Positions 21,466 through 31,095 of a stretch of DNA of 64,000 nt are shown here, piece by piece (positions within the stretch are counted from its first letter, which is position 1; every line of letters begins with the position of its first letter). The DNA comes from Mesobacillus subterraneus (GTDB lineage Bacteria > Bacillota > Bacilli > Bacillales > Cytobacillaceae), in the NCBI RefSeq assembly GCF_020524355.2, contig NZ_CP129019.1:2294001-2358000 (forward strand), in the 5' to 3' direction. The position numbers were made by a program, and so were the translations under genes. The notes below the pieces were generated by a model, which saw only the letters and a list, made by a program, of their open reading frames with translations, ran no database searches and was not told the DNA's origin.

Positions 21466-21699
21466 TTAATGAAGCTTTTTCTTCGCTTTTTCTTCCTTGA
21501 GCTTATCAGGCGTAACATCATTGCCTTCTGGATCCACGATGGTAACACCTTTAAGTGTATTGAGCATAGAAGACCGGAAAGACTGGAGATATTCGGCACG
21601 AAGCTTCGTTTGTTCCTTTGCTTCTTCTTCCGTCAATTGAGATGATTTTGCTTTCCTTGCCAGTTCATTGATTCTAGCAATTTTATCACTTGATAGCAT
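21466..21699 (-). CDS. ynzC: DUF896 protein YnzC
   Basis: 77 residues matching UPF0291/DUF896: the N-terminal helix pair [17 protein letters not shown] and the motif [14 protein letters not shown], with [13 protein letters not shown] following. It is a small cytosolic protein of unknown function. It is the fourth member of the lexA-divergent SOS transcript yneA-yneB-ynzC in Bacillus. Confidence 0.95.
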   Translation of the reverse strand: MLSSDKIARINELARKAKSSQLTEEEAKEQTKLRAEYLQSFRSSMLNTLKGVTIVDPEGNDVTPDKLKEEKAKKKLH

Positions 21700-21777
21700 T
21701 GTAAAGCTCCTTTGTTAAAAATTACGTCAAATGACATCTTACTAAAATTCTAGGGATTTTACAAGAATAGAGCTTCG

Positions 21778-22431
<654 letters not shown>

Positions 22432-22446
22432 TTATTCTAGTCAAAT

Positions 22447-22761
22447 CTATCTTTCTGCTCCTGCAATTTGGGTAGGTTCCATCCGTTCAGCTACAACGGG
22501 AATTACCAATTCATCTCCCGGAAAGACCTTTTCCCCAATGATTCCGTTTTCTTTTTCTACCCAGCTAACGAATTCATTTTCGGTAAAATTATGTTCACTG
22601 GCAAATGTCTCTGCAATTTCCCATAATGATTGTCCTTCTTCTATAGTAACAGTTATGTATGCATCTTCGTTATTAAGTTGCGCTTTTGCTACGAGCGAAA
22701 AGATTAAGCTGACAGCAAGCAGGATCATGGCATATGAATAGTTTTCCCATAGTTTTTTCAT
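22447..22761 (-). CDS. yneA: SOS cell-division suppressor YneA
   Basis: About 104 residues: one N-terminal membrane helix (residues 9-27), then an extracytoplasmic LysM domain with VTIEEGQSLWEIAETFA and VFPGDELVIPV. YneA halts septation during DNA damage. I chose the ATG at 22761 with AAGGAG 8 nt upstream. It is divergent from lexA across three SOS boxes. Confidence 0.95.
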   Translation of the reverse strand: MKKLWENYSYAMILLAVSLIFSLVAKAQLNNEDAYITVTIEEGQSLWEIAETFASEHNFTENEFVSWVEKENGIIGEKVFPGDELVIPVVAERMEPTQIAGAER

Positions 22762-22776
22762 TAACAGCACTCCTTG

Positions 22777-22857
22777 CGAATGTATGTTCGATTAATTGAT
22801 TTCATTATAAAACGAACATTTGTTTCGTGTCAACTCAAAAATTCGAACTTATGTTTG
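22777..22857. promoter_or_regulatory. Three LexA (SOS) boxes in the yneA-lexA intergenic region
   Basis: CGAATGTATGTTCG (22777-22790), CGAACATTTGTTTC (22813-22826) and CGAACTTATGTTTG (22844-22857) match the Bacillus consensus CGAACnnnnGTTYG. The middle box lies in the yneA promoter spacer and the third overlaps the lexA -35. Confidence 0.92.
22804..22833 (-). promoter_or_regulatory. yneA promoter
   Basis: On the minus strand TTGACA (22833-22828), 18-nt spacer, TATAAT (22809-22804). Confidence 0.8.
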
Positions 22858-22883
22858 TATCTGTGGAATAGACATGGTATAAT
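22855..22883 (+). promoter_or_regulatory. lexA promoter
   Basis: TTGTAT (22855-22860), 17-nt spacer, TATAAT (22878-22883), 31 nt before the start codon. The third SOS box covers the -35. Confidence 0.8.
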
Positions 22884-22914
22884 TAGGACAAGAAAATATA
22901 CGAGGTGCGTGAAT

Positions 22915-23538
22915 ATGACAAAGTTATCTAAGCGTCAACAAGATATATTTGAATTCATAAAAGGCGAAGTCAAGAAAAAAGGGTATCCGCCATCCGTACG
23001 CGAAATCGGTGAAGCTGTTGGGCTTGCTTCAAGTTCCACTGTCCATGGACACCTTGCAAGACTTGAGAGCAAAGGCTTAATCCGACGTGACCCTACCAAG
23101 CCGCGTGCAATTGAAATTCTTGAAATAGAAGAAGATAGCCGCATTCCTAAATATAATGTGGTAAATGTACCTGTTGTCGGTAAAGTAACAGCTGGTATGC
23201 CGATCACGGCCATTGAAAATGTAGAAGAGTACTTCCCTCTTCCAGATCGCCTTGTTCCACATGATGAGCAGGTTTTCATGCTGGAAATCATGGGTGACAG
23301 TATGATTGAAGCAGGTATCCTAGATGGTGACTATGTTATTGTTAAACAGCAAAAAACTGCTAATAACGGTGACATTGTTGTAGCGATGACAGAGGAGGAT
23401 GAAGCAACAGTTAAGCGCTTTTTCAAAGAAAAGGATTATTTCAGGCTCCAGCCGGAAAACCCTACGATGGATCCAATTATCCTTCGTAACGTATCCATAC
23501 TCGGTAAAGTTATCGGTGTATACCGGCATATGCATTAG
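22915..23538 (+). CDS. lexA: LexA repressor
   Basis: 207 residues. The N-terminal winged helix ([26 protein letters not shown]) binds SOS boxes. The C-terminal S24 domain has the self-cleavage site Ala93-Gly94 in KVTAGMPI, the nucleophile Ser129 in MGDSMIEAG and the general-base Lys167 in EATVKRF. Cleavage in response to RecA filaments derepresses yneA and lexA itself. I chose the ATG at 22915, with GAGGTG upstream; longer frames read through the operators. Confidence 0.98.
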   Translation: MTKLSKRQQDIFEFIKGEVKKKGYPPSVREIGEAVGLASSSTVHGHLARLESKGLIRRDPTKPRAIEILEIEEDSRIPKYNVVNVPVVGKVTAGMPITAIENVEEYFPLPDRLVPHDEQVFMLEIMGDSMIEAGILDGDYVIVKQQKTANNGDIVVAMTEEDEATVKRFFKEKDYFRLQPENPTMDPIILRNVSILGKVIGVYRHMH

Positions 23539-23539
23539 A

Positions 23540-23567
23540 AAGCAAGCGGGCTCCGCTTGCTTTTTTC
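23540..23567 (+). terminator. Terminator of lexA
   Basis: AAGCAAGCGG (23540-23549) pairs with CCGCTTGCTT (23553-23562), then TTTTC. Confidence 0.9.
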
Positions 23568-23630
23568 TATCAATTAAACTTTTATCATATGAGACTAGCA
23601 CATTTAAGTATTAATTAGGCAGAAACCCTA

Positions 23631-23657
23631 ACAACTTGTACCTCTCCACATAAGATA
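23631..23657 (+). promoter_or_regulatory. Candidate sigma-K promoter
   Basis: AC (23631-23632), 16-nt spacer, CATAAGATA (23649-23657), matching the sigma-K pattern AC-N16-CATAnnnTA. It lies 40 nt before the start codon. Confidence 0.55.
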
Positions 23658-23697
23658 ATGTGTAAGTATCTTTCATGAGGAAGGAGTTGAGTTTCTA

Positions 23698-23901
23698 ATG
23701 GGATACAATCGTAATGACAACGATGTAGCAGGCGTATTCTACCCTAAGCGTGACAGAGACAGAGTCAGGGCAACTGTTGATTTTGATGACCTCTGCCGTG
23801 CTGTACGTCGTTGTATCATTGAGGATTTAGTAGCAGGTGCTCAGGATGATCGAGATGATGATCGTGACCGCCGCCGAAGAAAGTGTGGCTGCAAATTCTA
23901 A
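23698..23901 (+). CDS. Small Asp/Arg-rich protein, probable spore-layer protein
   Basis: 67 residues. The C-terminal third is a dense run of Asp and Arg ending in KCGCKF, with a further Cys in the DLCRAVRRCII helix. The gene has an AAGGAGTTGAG ribosome site, a candidate sigma-K promoter and its own terminator. I do not recognise a named family. Mother-cell expression and the Cys/charge pattern would suit a coat or exosporium component, but this is inference. Confidence 0.8.
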   Translation: MGYNRNDNDVAGVFYPKRDRDRVRATVDFDDLCRAVRRCIIEDLVAGAQDDRDDDRDRRRRKCGCKF

Positions 23902-23914
23902 CACCAAACTAAAA

Positions 23915-23947
23915 GAATCCCGAAAGGATAGTCCTTTCGGGATTTGT
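23915..23947. terminator. Bidirectional terminator
   Basis: Perfect 12-bp stem ATCCCGAAAGGA (23917-23928) with TCCTTTCGGGAT (23932-23943). It serves the small Asp/Arg-rich gene and the convergent helicase gene. Confidence 0.9.
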
Positions 23948-25878
23948 CTATTTCCATTGAATATTTTGAACAGGCAGTACACCTTTTAACTCTTCATTGT
24001 ACACAGCTTTTTGATTTTGAGTAAGCCATACATGTACAGCTCCGCTATCTTGATTGGTTCTGATCAACCGTCCCATTCCTTGTCTTAAGCGTAGGAGCAT
24101 ATAAGGTATATCTACCTCTGCAGTTGGATTATCCGCATGCTTTCTTTTCGCCTGGAAGACTGGGTCATGAGGCGGGAATGGCAATGAGGCAATGATGACT
24201 TGAATCAGTGACTCTCCTGGCACATCCAATCCTTCCCAAAGACTGTAGGAACATAAAACCGTCTCAGTTACAGTCTGGAATTCTTTAACCGTTTCACTGA
24301 TTTCACGGTCACCTTCAAACAAGATAGGGAAACTCCATTCTTGTTTTTCAGTCCATGCCCGGAATCGTTCCATTTCCTGCATTGACGAGAATAGAACAAG
24401 CGAGCTTCCATTGCTGCTTATAATGTCCAACCCTATTTTATTCCATTTTTTTACTTCTTCATCCTCGATGTGTCCAACCAATTCCATTTGTTCTTCATAA
24501 TCAAATGGTGACGATACAGTAAAGGATGAGTATTTTTCGATTCCTAGGCTTTTCGCTATATAGTTGAAATCTCCCGCTTGAGACAAGGTGGCTGAAGAAA
24601 ATACAAACGGGATATTTTGTGAAAATACTTCTTTTTTCAATATATCCTCAACTAGTCGAGGCATGATGACTAGAGATGTTTGCACTTCATTCTCTTCCAG
24701 CCAGAAAATCCCTTCGTCGTTCTTCAAGAAAACGGAAAGACCGTATGCGAAAAACTCGAGATACTCTTCCATGATTTTTAAATGGTATTCGTCAATCAGG
24801 AACATTTCCGCGTCAAACACCAGCTGGTCCATTAAATCGCTAACCTTTTTCTCTAGTGTTTCTGCAGTTTTCCTGATATTTGATAGCATCGGTACTTCTT
24901 TTCGATTAGAACCTTCTTTCGCAGATGAGTTTTCAACCAAAAGGTCAAACCATGAATCATGAAGCTCTAATATATCCTCAATTAAATACAGTGATTCCTC
25001 TCGAACGTCCTGGTGCATATATCCTGTCAGGACAGTGGTCAAAGTTTGTGAGTTGAATCGGTATGTTAGTCCTTTTTGAGCTGCAAATTCAAGCAAGTGA
25101 CCCTCATCAAAAATCACGGTACTTGCATCTGGAAGCAATGGCATCTGCCCTTCCCTTTTACGGGAATCTTTCGTCCAGACATGCTCCATGTAAAAATCAT
25201 GTGAGCAAATAATCAAATCGCCGGCATGGCGATAGTAATCACGGTTCAATGTTTGGCCGCAACGGTGGCGCCAACTGCATGTTGAGCATTGCTGAAGTGG
25301 ATCCCAGGCCATTGAAGCCCAATTTTCATTTGTCACCCATGGATATTCCTTTCGGTCACCATAGCGAGTGAATGAATTCATTGAAATCCCTTCATCAAAG
25401 ATGAAATCTGGCAACTGATCATGGACGTCAAGGATTTCTTTTACATCCGAGGTGTTTGAAAGGTCATCAAGCTTTTTCACGCACACATATTGCTCTCTTG
25501 CTTTTGCCAATCGGACATCGACCTTCAACCCGAGCGCTTTTTCGAGTTTTTCGATATCACCGCCCTCTTTAACGAGCTGTTCAATCAGTGTTTCGTCCGA
25601 GCAGGAGACAATCGCCGGCTTACCCATGTATCTTGCGTATAGGATGGCATAAATGAGATAGACGAATGTTTTACCGGTGCCTACGCCAGCTTCGGCGAAA
25701 ACAATTCCTTTATTCTTGAAGGGCCTGCTCCACTTGGAAGGCCATATAAATCTGCTCATCACGGAGTTCATAGCCCTTTTCAGGCAATATATCGTAAAAG
25801 ACATCACCAATGTAATCCCCCTAATAAATCAAAGAATGTATCGTTTTTACTGATTGTAAATGGAAGTTTATTTGTCAT
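23948..25878 (-). pseudogene. ypvA: DinG/XPD-type helicase YpvA with two N-terminal frameshifts
   Basis: A 5'-3' DNA helicase-like protein: Walker A AEAGVGTGKT, DEGH box, four Fe-S-type cysteines (YVC, then QCSTC and HRC) and the C-terminal motif RQGMGRLIRT. The intact start is the ATG at 25878 (MTNKLPFTISKND), with GAGGAG upstream. The frame breaks at a five-C run (25817-25821, one base too many) and again near 25711-25714 (one extra base before AAAGG). The middle piece, IGDVFYDILPEKGYELRDEQ, is conserved in the family. Correcting both gives about 642 residues, the usual length. From 25810 to the stop the frame is open. Confidence 0.88.
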
Positions 25879-26180
25879 TCAGGTTCTCCTCGACTATTGA
25901 TTCCGGCAAAAAAGCCAGCTTTTATCATAACAGATAATCCGTCATTTAGTGAAAGAAATGAAATAAAAAATATAGGTAAAAATCCTAATACCAACATTAG
26001 GAATAAACTGTTAAAATAATCCTGAATCTACTTATAGAAAATTTTTATGAAATCTAAAAAAAACATTTACCTACATAGTTAAATAATACAGACTCAATAT
26101 CGGGCGAAAATGAAAAACAATGGTATAAAGAATTTACTGACTCGGAATCCAAAACTTGATATGGAGGGAATACAAGAAGT
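25879..26180. other. Divergent intergenic region without recognised genes
   Basis: An AT-rich 300-bp gap between the helicase and the GNAT gene. I see no RNA gene, repeat or clear promoter apart from the GGAGGG ribosome site at 26162-26168. Confidence 0.5.
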
Positions 26181-26717
26181 ATGAAAAGAAATGATTGCAT
26201 CATTCGTAAGGAAAAGTCAGGTGATTATTCAGGGATAAGAGAGATTAATCATAGGGCTTTTGAGAATGGAGAAAATGAAGCCAAGCTGGTTGAACTTATA
26301 CGGGCTTCTGAACATTACCATCCTGACTTGAGCCTGGTAGCTGTTAAAGATGATGGTGAAGTCATCGGACATATCCTATTCAGTATCATCAACCTTGTTA
26401 CCGAGCAAGGCACTGTTCCAACATTAGGTCTTGCGCCAATGGCAGTGAAACCAGATTATCAAAATAGCGGAATTGGTTCTGATCTCGTCAACAAAGGTAT
26501 CAAAACATGCAAGGCTTTAGGTTATCAGCATATATTTGTCCTTGACCATCCGAACTTCTACCCTCGCTTTGGATTTTCGCCAGCAAGCCAATTTGGGATA
26601 GATTCTCCTTTCCCAGTGCCAGACGAGGTATTCATGGCACTTGAGTTAAAGACAGGCTCTTTATATGGATTACAGGGGAAAATTGAGTATCCGCCTGCAT
26701 TTAATGCTGTAAGTTAA
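26181..26717 (+). CDS. GNAT family N-acetyltransferase (YhbS-like)
   Basis: 178 residues. The N-terminal strand DCIIRKEKSGDYSGIREI is followed by the LGLAPMAVKPDYQNSGIGSDLVNKG acetyl-CoA binding region (near 96-114). The FVLDHPNFYPRFGFSPAS segment is characteristic of YhbS-type acetyltransferases. The acceptor substrate is unknown. It is monocistronic. Confidence 0.88.
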   Translation: MKRNDCIIRKEKSGDYSGIREINHRAFENGENEAKLVELIRASEHYHPDLSLVAVKDDGEVIGHILFSIINLVTEQGTVPTLGLAPMAVKPDYQNSGIGSDLVNKGIKTCKALGYQHIFVLDHPNFYPRFGFSPASQFGIDSPFPVPDEVFMALELKTGSLYGLQGKIEYPPAFNAVS

Positions 26718-26746
26718 ACTTAAAAGTGAGGAGATACTGAGCATCT

Positions 26747-27136
26747 CTATCTCACCTCACTTTTTTTAAACAATAAATCATAAAAAGTGATGCCAAGAGC
26801 CAACCCAAAAGGAGCTCCAAAGTCCAGGTTATCAAGCCGCTCTGACCAAAGTAAATAGTTTGAGATGTAAGTTACAGTCATTAAGAATACAAAGGTACCC
26901 GCGAATTTCAATATAGGTTTTTTAATATCGATTCCAGGTAATTTCTTCATATTCATAATGACGAGGATCATTTGAAAAAGCCCAAATAACAGCAGGAATA
27001 TAACAAACCCAATTACAAATCTAAAGGAATTTGGCGTGTCGATATCTGTTAATATAATAAACATCGTACCAAGCAGGCCGATTAGAAATACTACATAAAG
27101 CAGAATAGTAATCCACTTTTCTTTTTTGCTAATCAC
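26747..27136 (-). CDS. Hypothetical membrane protein
   Basis: About 129 residues with four predicted membrane helices. I chose the GTG at 27136 (MISKKEKWITILL), with GGGGA upstream, so that it follows the lipoprotein gene by 10 nt; a longer frame overlapping that gene is less likely. No family recognised. It is the last gene of a probable four-gene group with the lipoprotein and the ABM-like protein. Confidence 0.65.
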   Translation of the reverse strand: MISKKEKWITILLYVVFLIGLLGTMFIILTDIDTPNSFRFVIGFVIFLLLFGLFQMILVIMNMKKLPGIDIKKPILKFAGTFVFLMTVTYISNYLLWSERLDNLDFGAPFGLALGITFYDLLFKKSEVR

Positions 27137-27146
27137 TGTTAATCCC

Positions 27147-27563
27147 CTACTCCCCAACAAACAATTCAGATTCAAGTACCTCAACCTGCTCTTTATCTGT
27201 TAACCTGCCGTAACCCTCATTTTCTTTGTCGCTGATAATAGTAGCCGTTTCTCCTTCAAACCAAATCCGATATTGATACAATCTTTCAGGCATATTCTTT
27301 TCTTCCTGGATAAAGAAAGTGGCTATCATACCTTCTATTCTTGCCATTTCAACTTTCGTGTTAGGCGACCACTTAATTTTATCGAAGGCTTGCTGAATCT
27401 TTTTCAGCCTTTCAATTGAGGCAATGGTTATTTCTTCACGATCTTTCATCCCCTCTTCAGATATCTTCTGCACATCTATCCTCGTGAGCTGCGGATCAAA
27501 ACTCTCACTGCAGCCTGCAATGGAAAGTAAAATCACAAGTAACCCTACACTAAGTTTTTTCAT
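27147..27563 (-). CDS. Putative lipoprotein
   Basis: About 138 residues with a type II signal peptide: KK, a hydrophobic stretch and the lipobox LSIAGC with Cys near residue 18. The mature part is hydrophilic, with no recognised domain. I chose the ATG at 27563 (MKKLSVGLL); a start four codons earlier overlaps the upstream stop. It is likely anchored to the outer face of the membrane. Confidence 0.75.
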   Translation of the reverse strand: MKKLSVGLLVILLSIAGCSESFDPQLTRIDVQKISEEGMKDREEITIASIERLKKIQQAFDKIKWSPNTKVEMARIEGMIATFFIQEEKNMPERLYQYRIWFEGETATIISDKENEGYGRLTDKEQVEVLESELFVGE

Positions 27564-27564
27564 C

Positions 27565-27897
27565 TTAATCCCCATCCTGTTTGCGATTTGCTCTTAAATC
27601 AACCAGATGGTAGTTTTCTTCTGAGATTTCCTCAAGTGAAGTGATAACTTCAAGAAACCGCTTGTACAAAACCTGAATTTCCGGCTGTTGGTCTATGATT
27701 TGAATGGTATCATTAAAAACATTTTCATTTTCATATGTATGTATCTCAAGCCATTTCGTTTTATCTGTCTTGCTTTGGAGATGAAGTGTCTTTTTGTCTA
27801 GGAATCTAGAATAAACCCGGTCTGCTTCTCCCTGGATTTTCAGGTATTCCTGTTCTTTGCCTGACTTTATATGGTAACTATATATTTTTACAAACAC
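27565..27897 (-). CDS. Hypothetical protein, possible dimeric alpha-beta barrel
   Basis: 110 residues, soluble. The opening FVKIYSYHIKSGKEQEYLKIQ and the later KWLEIHTYENENVF resemble antibiotic-biosynthesis-monooxygenase-like (ABM) dimeric barrels, but the match is by pattern only. It is coupled to the downstream lipoprotein gene (start within 2 nt of the stop). Confidence 0.6.
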   Translation of the reverse strand: MFVKIYSYHIKSGKEQEYLKIQGEADRVYSRFLDKKTLHLQSKTDKTKWLEIHTYENENVFNDTIQIIDQQPEIQVLYKRFLEVITSLEEISEENYHLVDLRANRKQDGD

Positions 27898-27930
27898 TTT
27901 AATCCCCTCGAATCCGTTTTTAACTTAATA

Positions 27931-28530
27931 TCATTCATATAAATCTCCCATATTATTAGTTAGGGGAATATTGTTTTCTTCCAGTTTCTCCATGATTTTG
28001 AATCTGTTGTTCTGCACCTTGCTGTTGTAAGGCAGTTCAATCACTTCTCCAGCTTCTGTGACAAGATTTAAATGATCCACTACGGTTACCCCATTATTTT
28101 TCACGAAAATTTCTTTTGCTTCTTTAACATCCTCCCAATAATAGGAGTTGATGGTGTTGAACGTTTTATAATCATTAAAATGCATTCCCTGATCATCAAG
28201 GTAATAATAGTTTGACACGCCGAACATGAAGAATGGTACGCACCCTAACATAACGAGAAGTGAGATCCACTTGATGCCCTTCCATTCGAACTTCCACGTG
28301 AAAAATAAATATAGAAGTAGAGTTACCGCTATCCAAAGCATTCCAATCATGAAAATTACATATGCAGATGATGGTGTATCATAAAACCATTTATCCACTG
28401 ACAGGTAAAGATAATCCTGAATAATATACACAAAAACGAGAGGCATAAACAAACTGCTGATGATTAAAATAATTGCTGTCACAAGGATTACATTAGATGA
28501 ATTCTCTGTATTTAAACTTAAACGCGCCAT
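27931..28530 (-). CDS. Hypothetical membrane protein
   Basis: About 199 residues with three to four membrane helices in the first half and a soluble C-terminal domain (from about residue 105) resembling a small PH-like fold. AGGAGG lies 7 nt before the ATG at 28530; a second ATG directly upstream is less well spaced. No family recognised. An inverted repeat CCCTGG/CCAGGG lies in the leader. Confidence 0.6.
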   Translation of the reverse strand: MARLSLNTENSSNVILVTAIILIISSLFMPLVFVYIIQDYLYLSVDKWFYDTPSSAYVIFMIGMLWIAVTLLLYLFFTWKFEWKGIKWISLLVMLGCVPFFMFGVSNYYYLDDQGMHFNDYKTFNTINSYYWEDVKEAKEIFVKNNGVTVVDHLNLVTEAGEVIELPYNSKVQNNRFKIMEKLEENNIPLTNNMGDLYE

Positions 28531-28635
28531 CATATTTCCTCCTTCTCCCTGGATAAATGTTAATACGTTTAACCAGGGAGAAGGTTTCAAATATTCCAAA
28601 AATTTACTGGAGCAAAATTTATGGAACAATCCACA

Positions 28636-29097
28636 TTAAAAATGCTTTTCCAATGGCTCCGTACACTGTTTGTAGCCATTTCTTCCATAAAACTCAATGC
28701 TCGTATCGCTCGGCCACACGATTATGAACTCGAACTTCATTTCATCAGCCCATTCATTGACACGTGACAGCAACTTGCTCCCTGTCCCTTTTCCCCTATA
28801 TTCTGGAACAGTGTATACATTGGTCATATAAGCAAACGGATGAGTGAACCTGCCTGGACGCGGAACCTTATGAATCAGTTCAACGTAAATATGGGAAACG
28901 ATTTCCCCTTCATTCTCAGCAATCCAGACAAACCATTGCCCACTTTCCAGCACAGATTCAAGGAACCCTCTGCATTCTTTTTCAAAAGAGCTATACCCTA
29001 CTCCCTCACCCATTTCGGGGTAATCTTCGAGCGTAAAGTCCCATCTCATTTTTATTAATTGATCAATATCCCTTTGATTCGCTAATCGAATTACCAT
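28636..29097 (-). CDS. GNAT family N-acetyltransferase
   Basis: About 153 residues. The acetyl-CoA loop YRGKGTGSKLLSRV lies near residue 103, and the C-terminal IEFYGRNGYKQC segment is typical. The start at 29097 is set by GGAGGG 5 nt upstream. The longer frame would run into the neighbouring membrane-protein gene. Substrate unknown. Confidence 0.85.
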   Translation of the reverse strand: MVIRLANQRDIDQLIKMRWDFTLEDYPEMGEGVGYSSFEKECRGFLESVLESGQWFVWIAENEGEIVSHIYVELIHKVPRPGRFTHPFAYMTNVYTVPEYRGKGTGSKLLSRVNEWADEMKFEFIIVWPSDTSIEFYGRNGYKQCTEPLEKHF

Positions 29098-29155
29098 GTT
29101 TCCCTCCGTTGATATAAAAATGTTCGCTGCTTTTAGGTGATGTTCCTCTGCCCTC

Positions 29156-29383
29156 TTATCTGCTTTCCTTTCTCTTTTTCGCAAAAAAATAACTCAATCC
29201 AAAAGGAATCAATGGAACGAGAGCTAACAGCCTAAACCCATTTTCCGCTCCCAGAAAGTACAGGGACGGATGGGTAACTGCCATTCCGCCGATAAGCAGA
29301 AGCCTCCAGGATTTATTTATCAAGCCCCAAATAAACAGGAAACCGAACGCTACAATCAATAGCCAAAATATTGTCCCAGCCAT
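29156..29383 (-). CDS. Small hypothetical membrane protein (75 aa)
   Basis: Two to three predicted membrane helices (residues 4-23, 27-42, 47-66) and a basic C-terminus KKRKESR. An AGGAGGG ribosome site precedes the ATG. No family recognised. Confidence 0.65.
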   Translation of the reverse strand: MAGTIFWLLIVAFGFLFIWGLINKSWRLLLIGGMAVTHPSLYFLGAENGFRLLALVPLIPFGLSYFFAKKRKESR

Positions 29384-29395
29384 ATCTCATCCCTC

Positions 29396-29824
29396 CTAAA
29401 AAACTTCATGAGTGTTTTTCTTCAATGCACCCAAATCATATAAAATGCCAGCATCGCTATTCTCACACCACATTTCCTTCACTTTGCTGCCTTCAAATAA
29501 AAAAATCATGATCCCTGTCTCTTTTACTCGCTGACTTTCAGATGGGATATCGAACCAGCCGCCTTTGTATGTCATCCAGCCGGTGTAACGTACTACCAAT
29601 TTATTGCCCTGCTCAATCAAATCATCCAGCACCCAAATATCGTCATGAAAAACGGATCGGTACCATTTCATGAAATTTACCATTGATTCCCTTGAGTTTT
29701 CACCATTACGCGAATGGTAAATAAAATCCTCTGTAGTCAGTTCATCTATCACATCGAGATTCCCCTCTGTAAAATATTCACTGAACCATCTTTCAGCTAG
29801 TAATCTCTTATCATCGCTAATCAT
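29396..29824 (-). CDS. SnoaL/NTF2-like fold protein
   Basis: About 142 residues. The pattern LAERWFSEYFTEGNLDVIDELTTEDF, then a histidine-containing strand and FEGSKVKEMWCENSD, fits the polyketide-cyclase (SnoaL) branch of the NTF2-like superfamily. Function unknown. The ATG at 29824 follows AGGAG. It overlaps no neighbour and may be co-transcribed with the 29839 gene. Confidence 0.75.
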   Translation of the reverse strand: MISDDKRLLAERWFSEYFTEGNLDVIDELTTEDFIYHSRNGENSRESMVNFMKWYRSVFHDDIWVLDDLIEQGNKLVVRYTGWMTYKGGWFDIPSESQRVKETGIMIFLFEGSKVKEMWCENSDAGILYDLGALKKNTHEVF

Positions 29825-29838
29825 ATCCCCACTCCTGA

Positions 29839-30441
29839 TCAAAGTTTTTTATCCAGCAGCCACAGGCCACCAATGTTAACACCTCTGAATTCCTCCATAT
29901 TACCTTGTTCATCTTTTAGCAACAATGCTCCTTTGGCGAACAGCAAATACCAATCAAACGAGTAGCCTTGGATTGAATAAGTTTTGATCTCAGTTTCCAA
30001 CTCATCCTCTATAACTACCTGAGTGACTTTTACACATTCAATGCTAAAACAATTGTATTCCGTATGATCACTGATATGTTTCATAAACGATTGTTGATGA
30101 TTCGGTACAGCTGCTCCTAAAAAAATCAAAAGAATAAACATGATACTAAATAGGTATGAATAGTTAAACTTATGCTCAATCAGTAAAATCCATAAAGCAA
30201 CGGATGATAGAAAACTAACCCATAACAGCCAGCCAATGTCAAAAAACATATTTGCCAAGAAAGAGTTGATAGAAAGGAAGATCAAATAACGAATAACTTT
30301 GGCGATTGGACGAGCTTTTATCTTTTCTTCTACTTCTTGCTCCAATCCAACTGTCTTTTTACTGATAAATAAATAATAAATGGAGTATAAAATCACTAAG
30401 CCCATACCTATTCCAGAAATAATTAAAGCACCTTTATCCAT
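29839..30441 (-). CDS. Hypothetical membrane protein
   Basis: About 200 residues: three to four membrane helices in the first 110 residues and a soluble C-terminal region ending FRGVNIGGLWLLDKKL. Start ATG at 30441 after GGGTGAT. No family recognised. It lies just downstream of a DUF2332 gene relic. Confidence 0.6.
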   Translation of the reverse strand: MDKGALIISGIGMGLVILYSIYYLFISKKTVGLEQEVEEKIKARPIAKVIRYLIFLSINSFLANMFFDIGWLLWVSFLSSVALWILLIEHKFNYSYLFSIMFILLIFLGAAVPNHQQSFMKHISDHTEYNCFSIECVKVTQVVIEDELETEIKTYSIQGYSFDWYLLFAKGALLLKDEQGNMEEFRGVNIGGLWLLDKKL

Positions 30442-30480
30442 ACATATCACCCTAACCGAAAAATTTCAACATCCTAAAAA

Positions 30481-30751
30481 CTAAGGTTGAACCAGCAGCC
30501 ATGCCCTCCCTGAATAATTTGTTATGCTCGGATAGAGATCCGTTAGGGTATGCTTATACCCTTTCACTAATGAAAAGTGAAACTGCATCAAACAACAAAT
30601 TGGGCACTAGCTGTCCCTTCCTGGCTGAAGATGCCAGTTCGATCATCTCCGCATCTTCAGCAACTTTTAAAGCAAGAGATTCATATAACGGGCTTGACTC
30701 ACTGCATTCATTAATTGAGAATTTTCTGAATTTATTAGAGATTATTAGAAA
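30481..30751 (-). pseudogene. DUF2332 gene remnant
   Basis: Minus-strand codons read FRKFSINECSESSPLYESLA, then KGQLVPNLLFDAVSLF, which is the N-terminal signature of DUF2332 proteins. The frame then breaks near 30560, and a second frame reads HTLTDLYPSITN before a stop at 30481. No convincing start codon remains, and about two thirds of the normal ~330-residue protein is missing. This fills the otherwise empty 30442-30758 gap. Confidence 0.75.
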
Positions 30752-30758
30752 TCAAATA

Positions 30759-31094
30759 TCACCGAATCCTTTTATATAAAGACATAATACTGATTAGAAT
30801 AATATAAACAGCAAAACCGGCAATCAGCACGAGAATCAAATAGTTTTCATGAATGAAAGTAGTAGGATGTTCTTTCGGACTAACGAATCCAAGTTCAAAC
30901 GGATATGCTTCCTCCATTGGAGTCAATGAGGTATGCTGCTCAATAATTGGAAAGGTCTGTCCAAGTCTATGCTTGGTCAGATCATAGTCTGAAGTGACCG
31001 TGACTGAATCAAAAAGAGGAGTAATCGTCACTCCAATCCCAACCGATGAAAATGAAATCAGAATTAATCTAAGTGACAGCACTTTTTTTATCAC
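30759..31094 (-). CDS. Hypothetical membrane protein (111 aa)
   Basis: An N-terminal hydrophobic helix (residues 8-27), an extracytoplasmic loop of about 55 residues and a C-terminal membrane helix (about 84-105) with a basic tail. The start follows the DUF4253 stop almost directly, so the two are probably co-transcribed. No family recognised. Confidence 0.65.
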   Translation of the reverse strand: MIKKVLSLRLILISFSSVGIGVTITPLFDSVTVTSDYDLTKHRLGQTFPIIEQHTSLTPMEEAYPFELGFVSPKEHPTTFIHENYLILVLIAGFAVYIILISIMSLYKRIR

Positions 31095-31095
31095 A

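Noticed and set aside
30501..30779. A 92-codon plus-strand frame in the gap before 30759
   Set aside because: It has no ribosome site, and the opposite strand encodes recognisable DUF2332 sequence.
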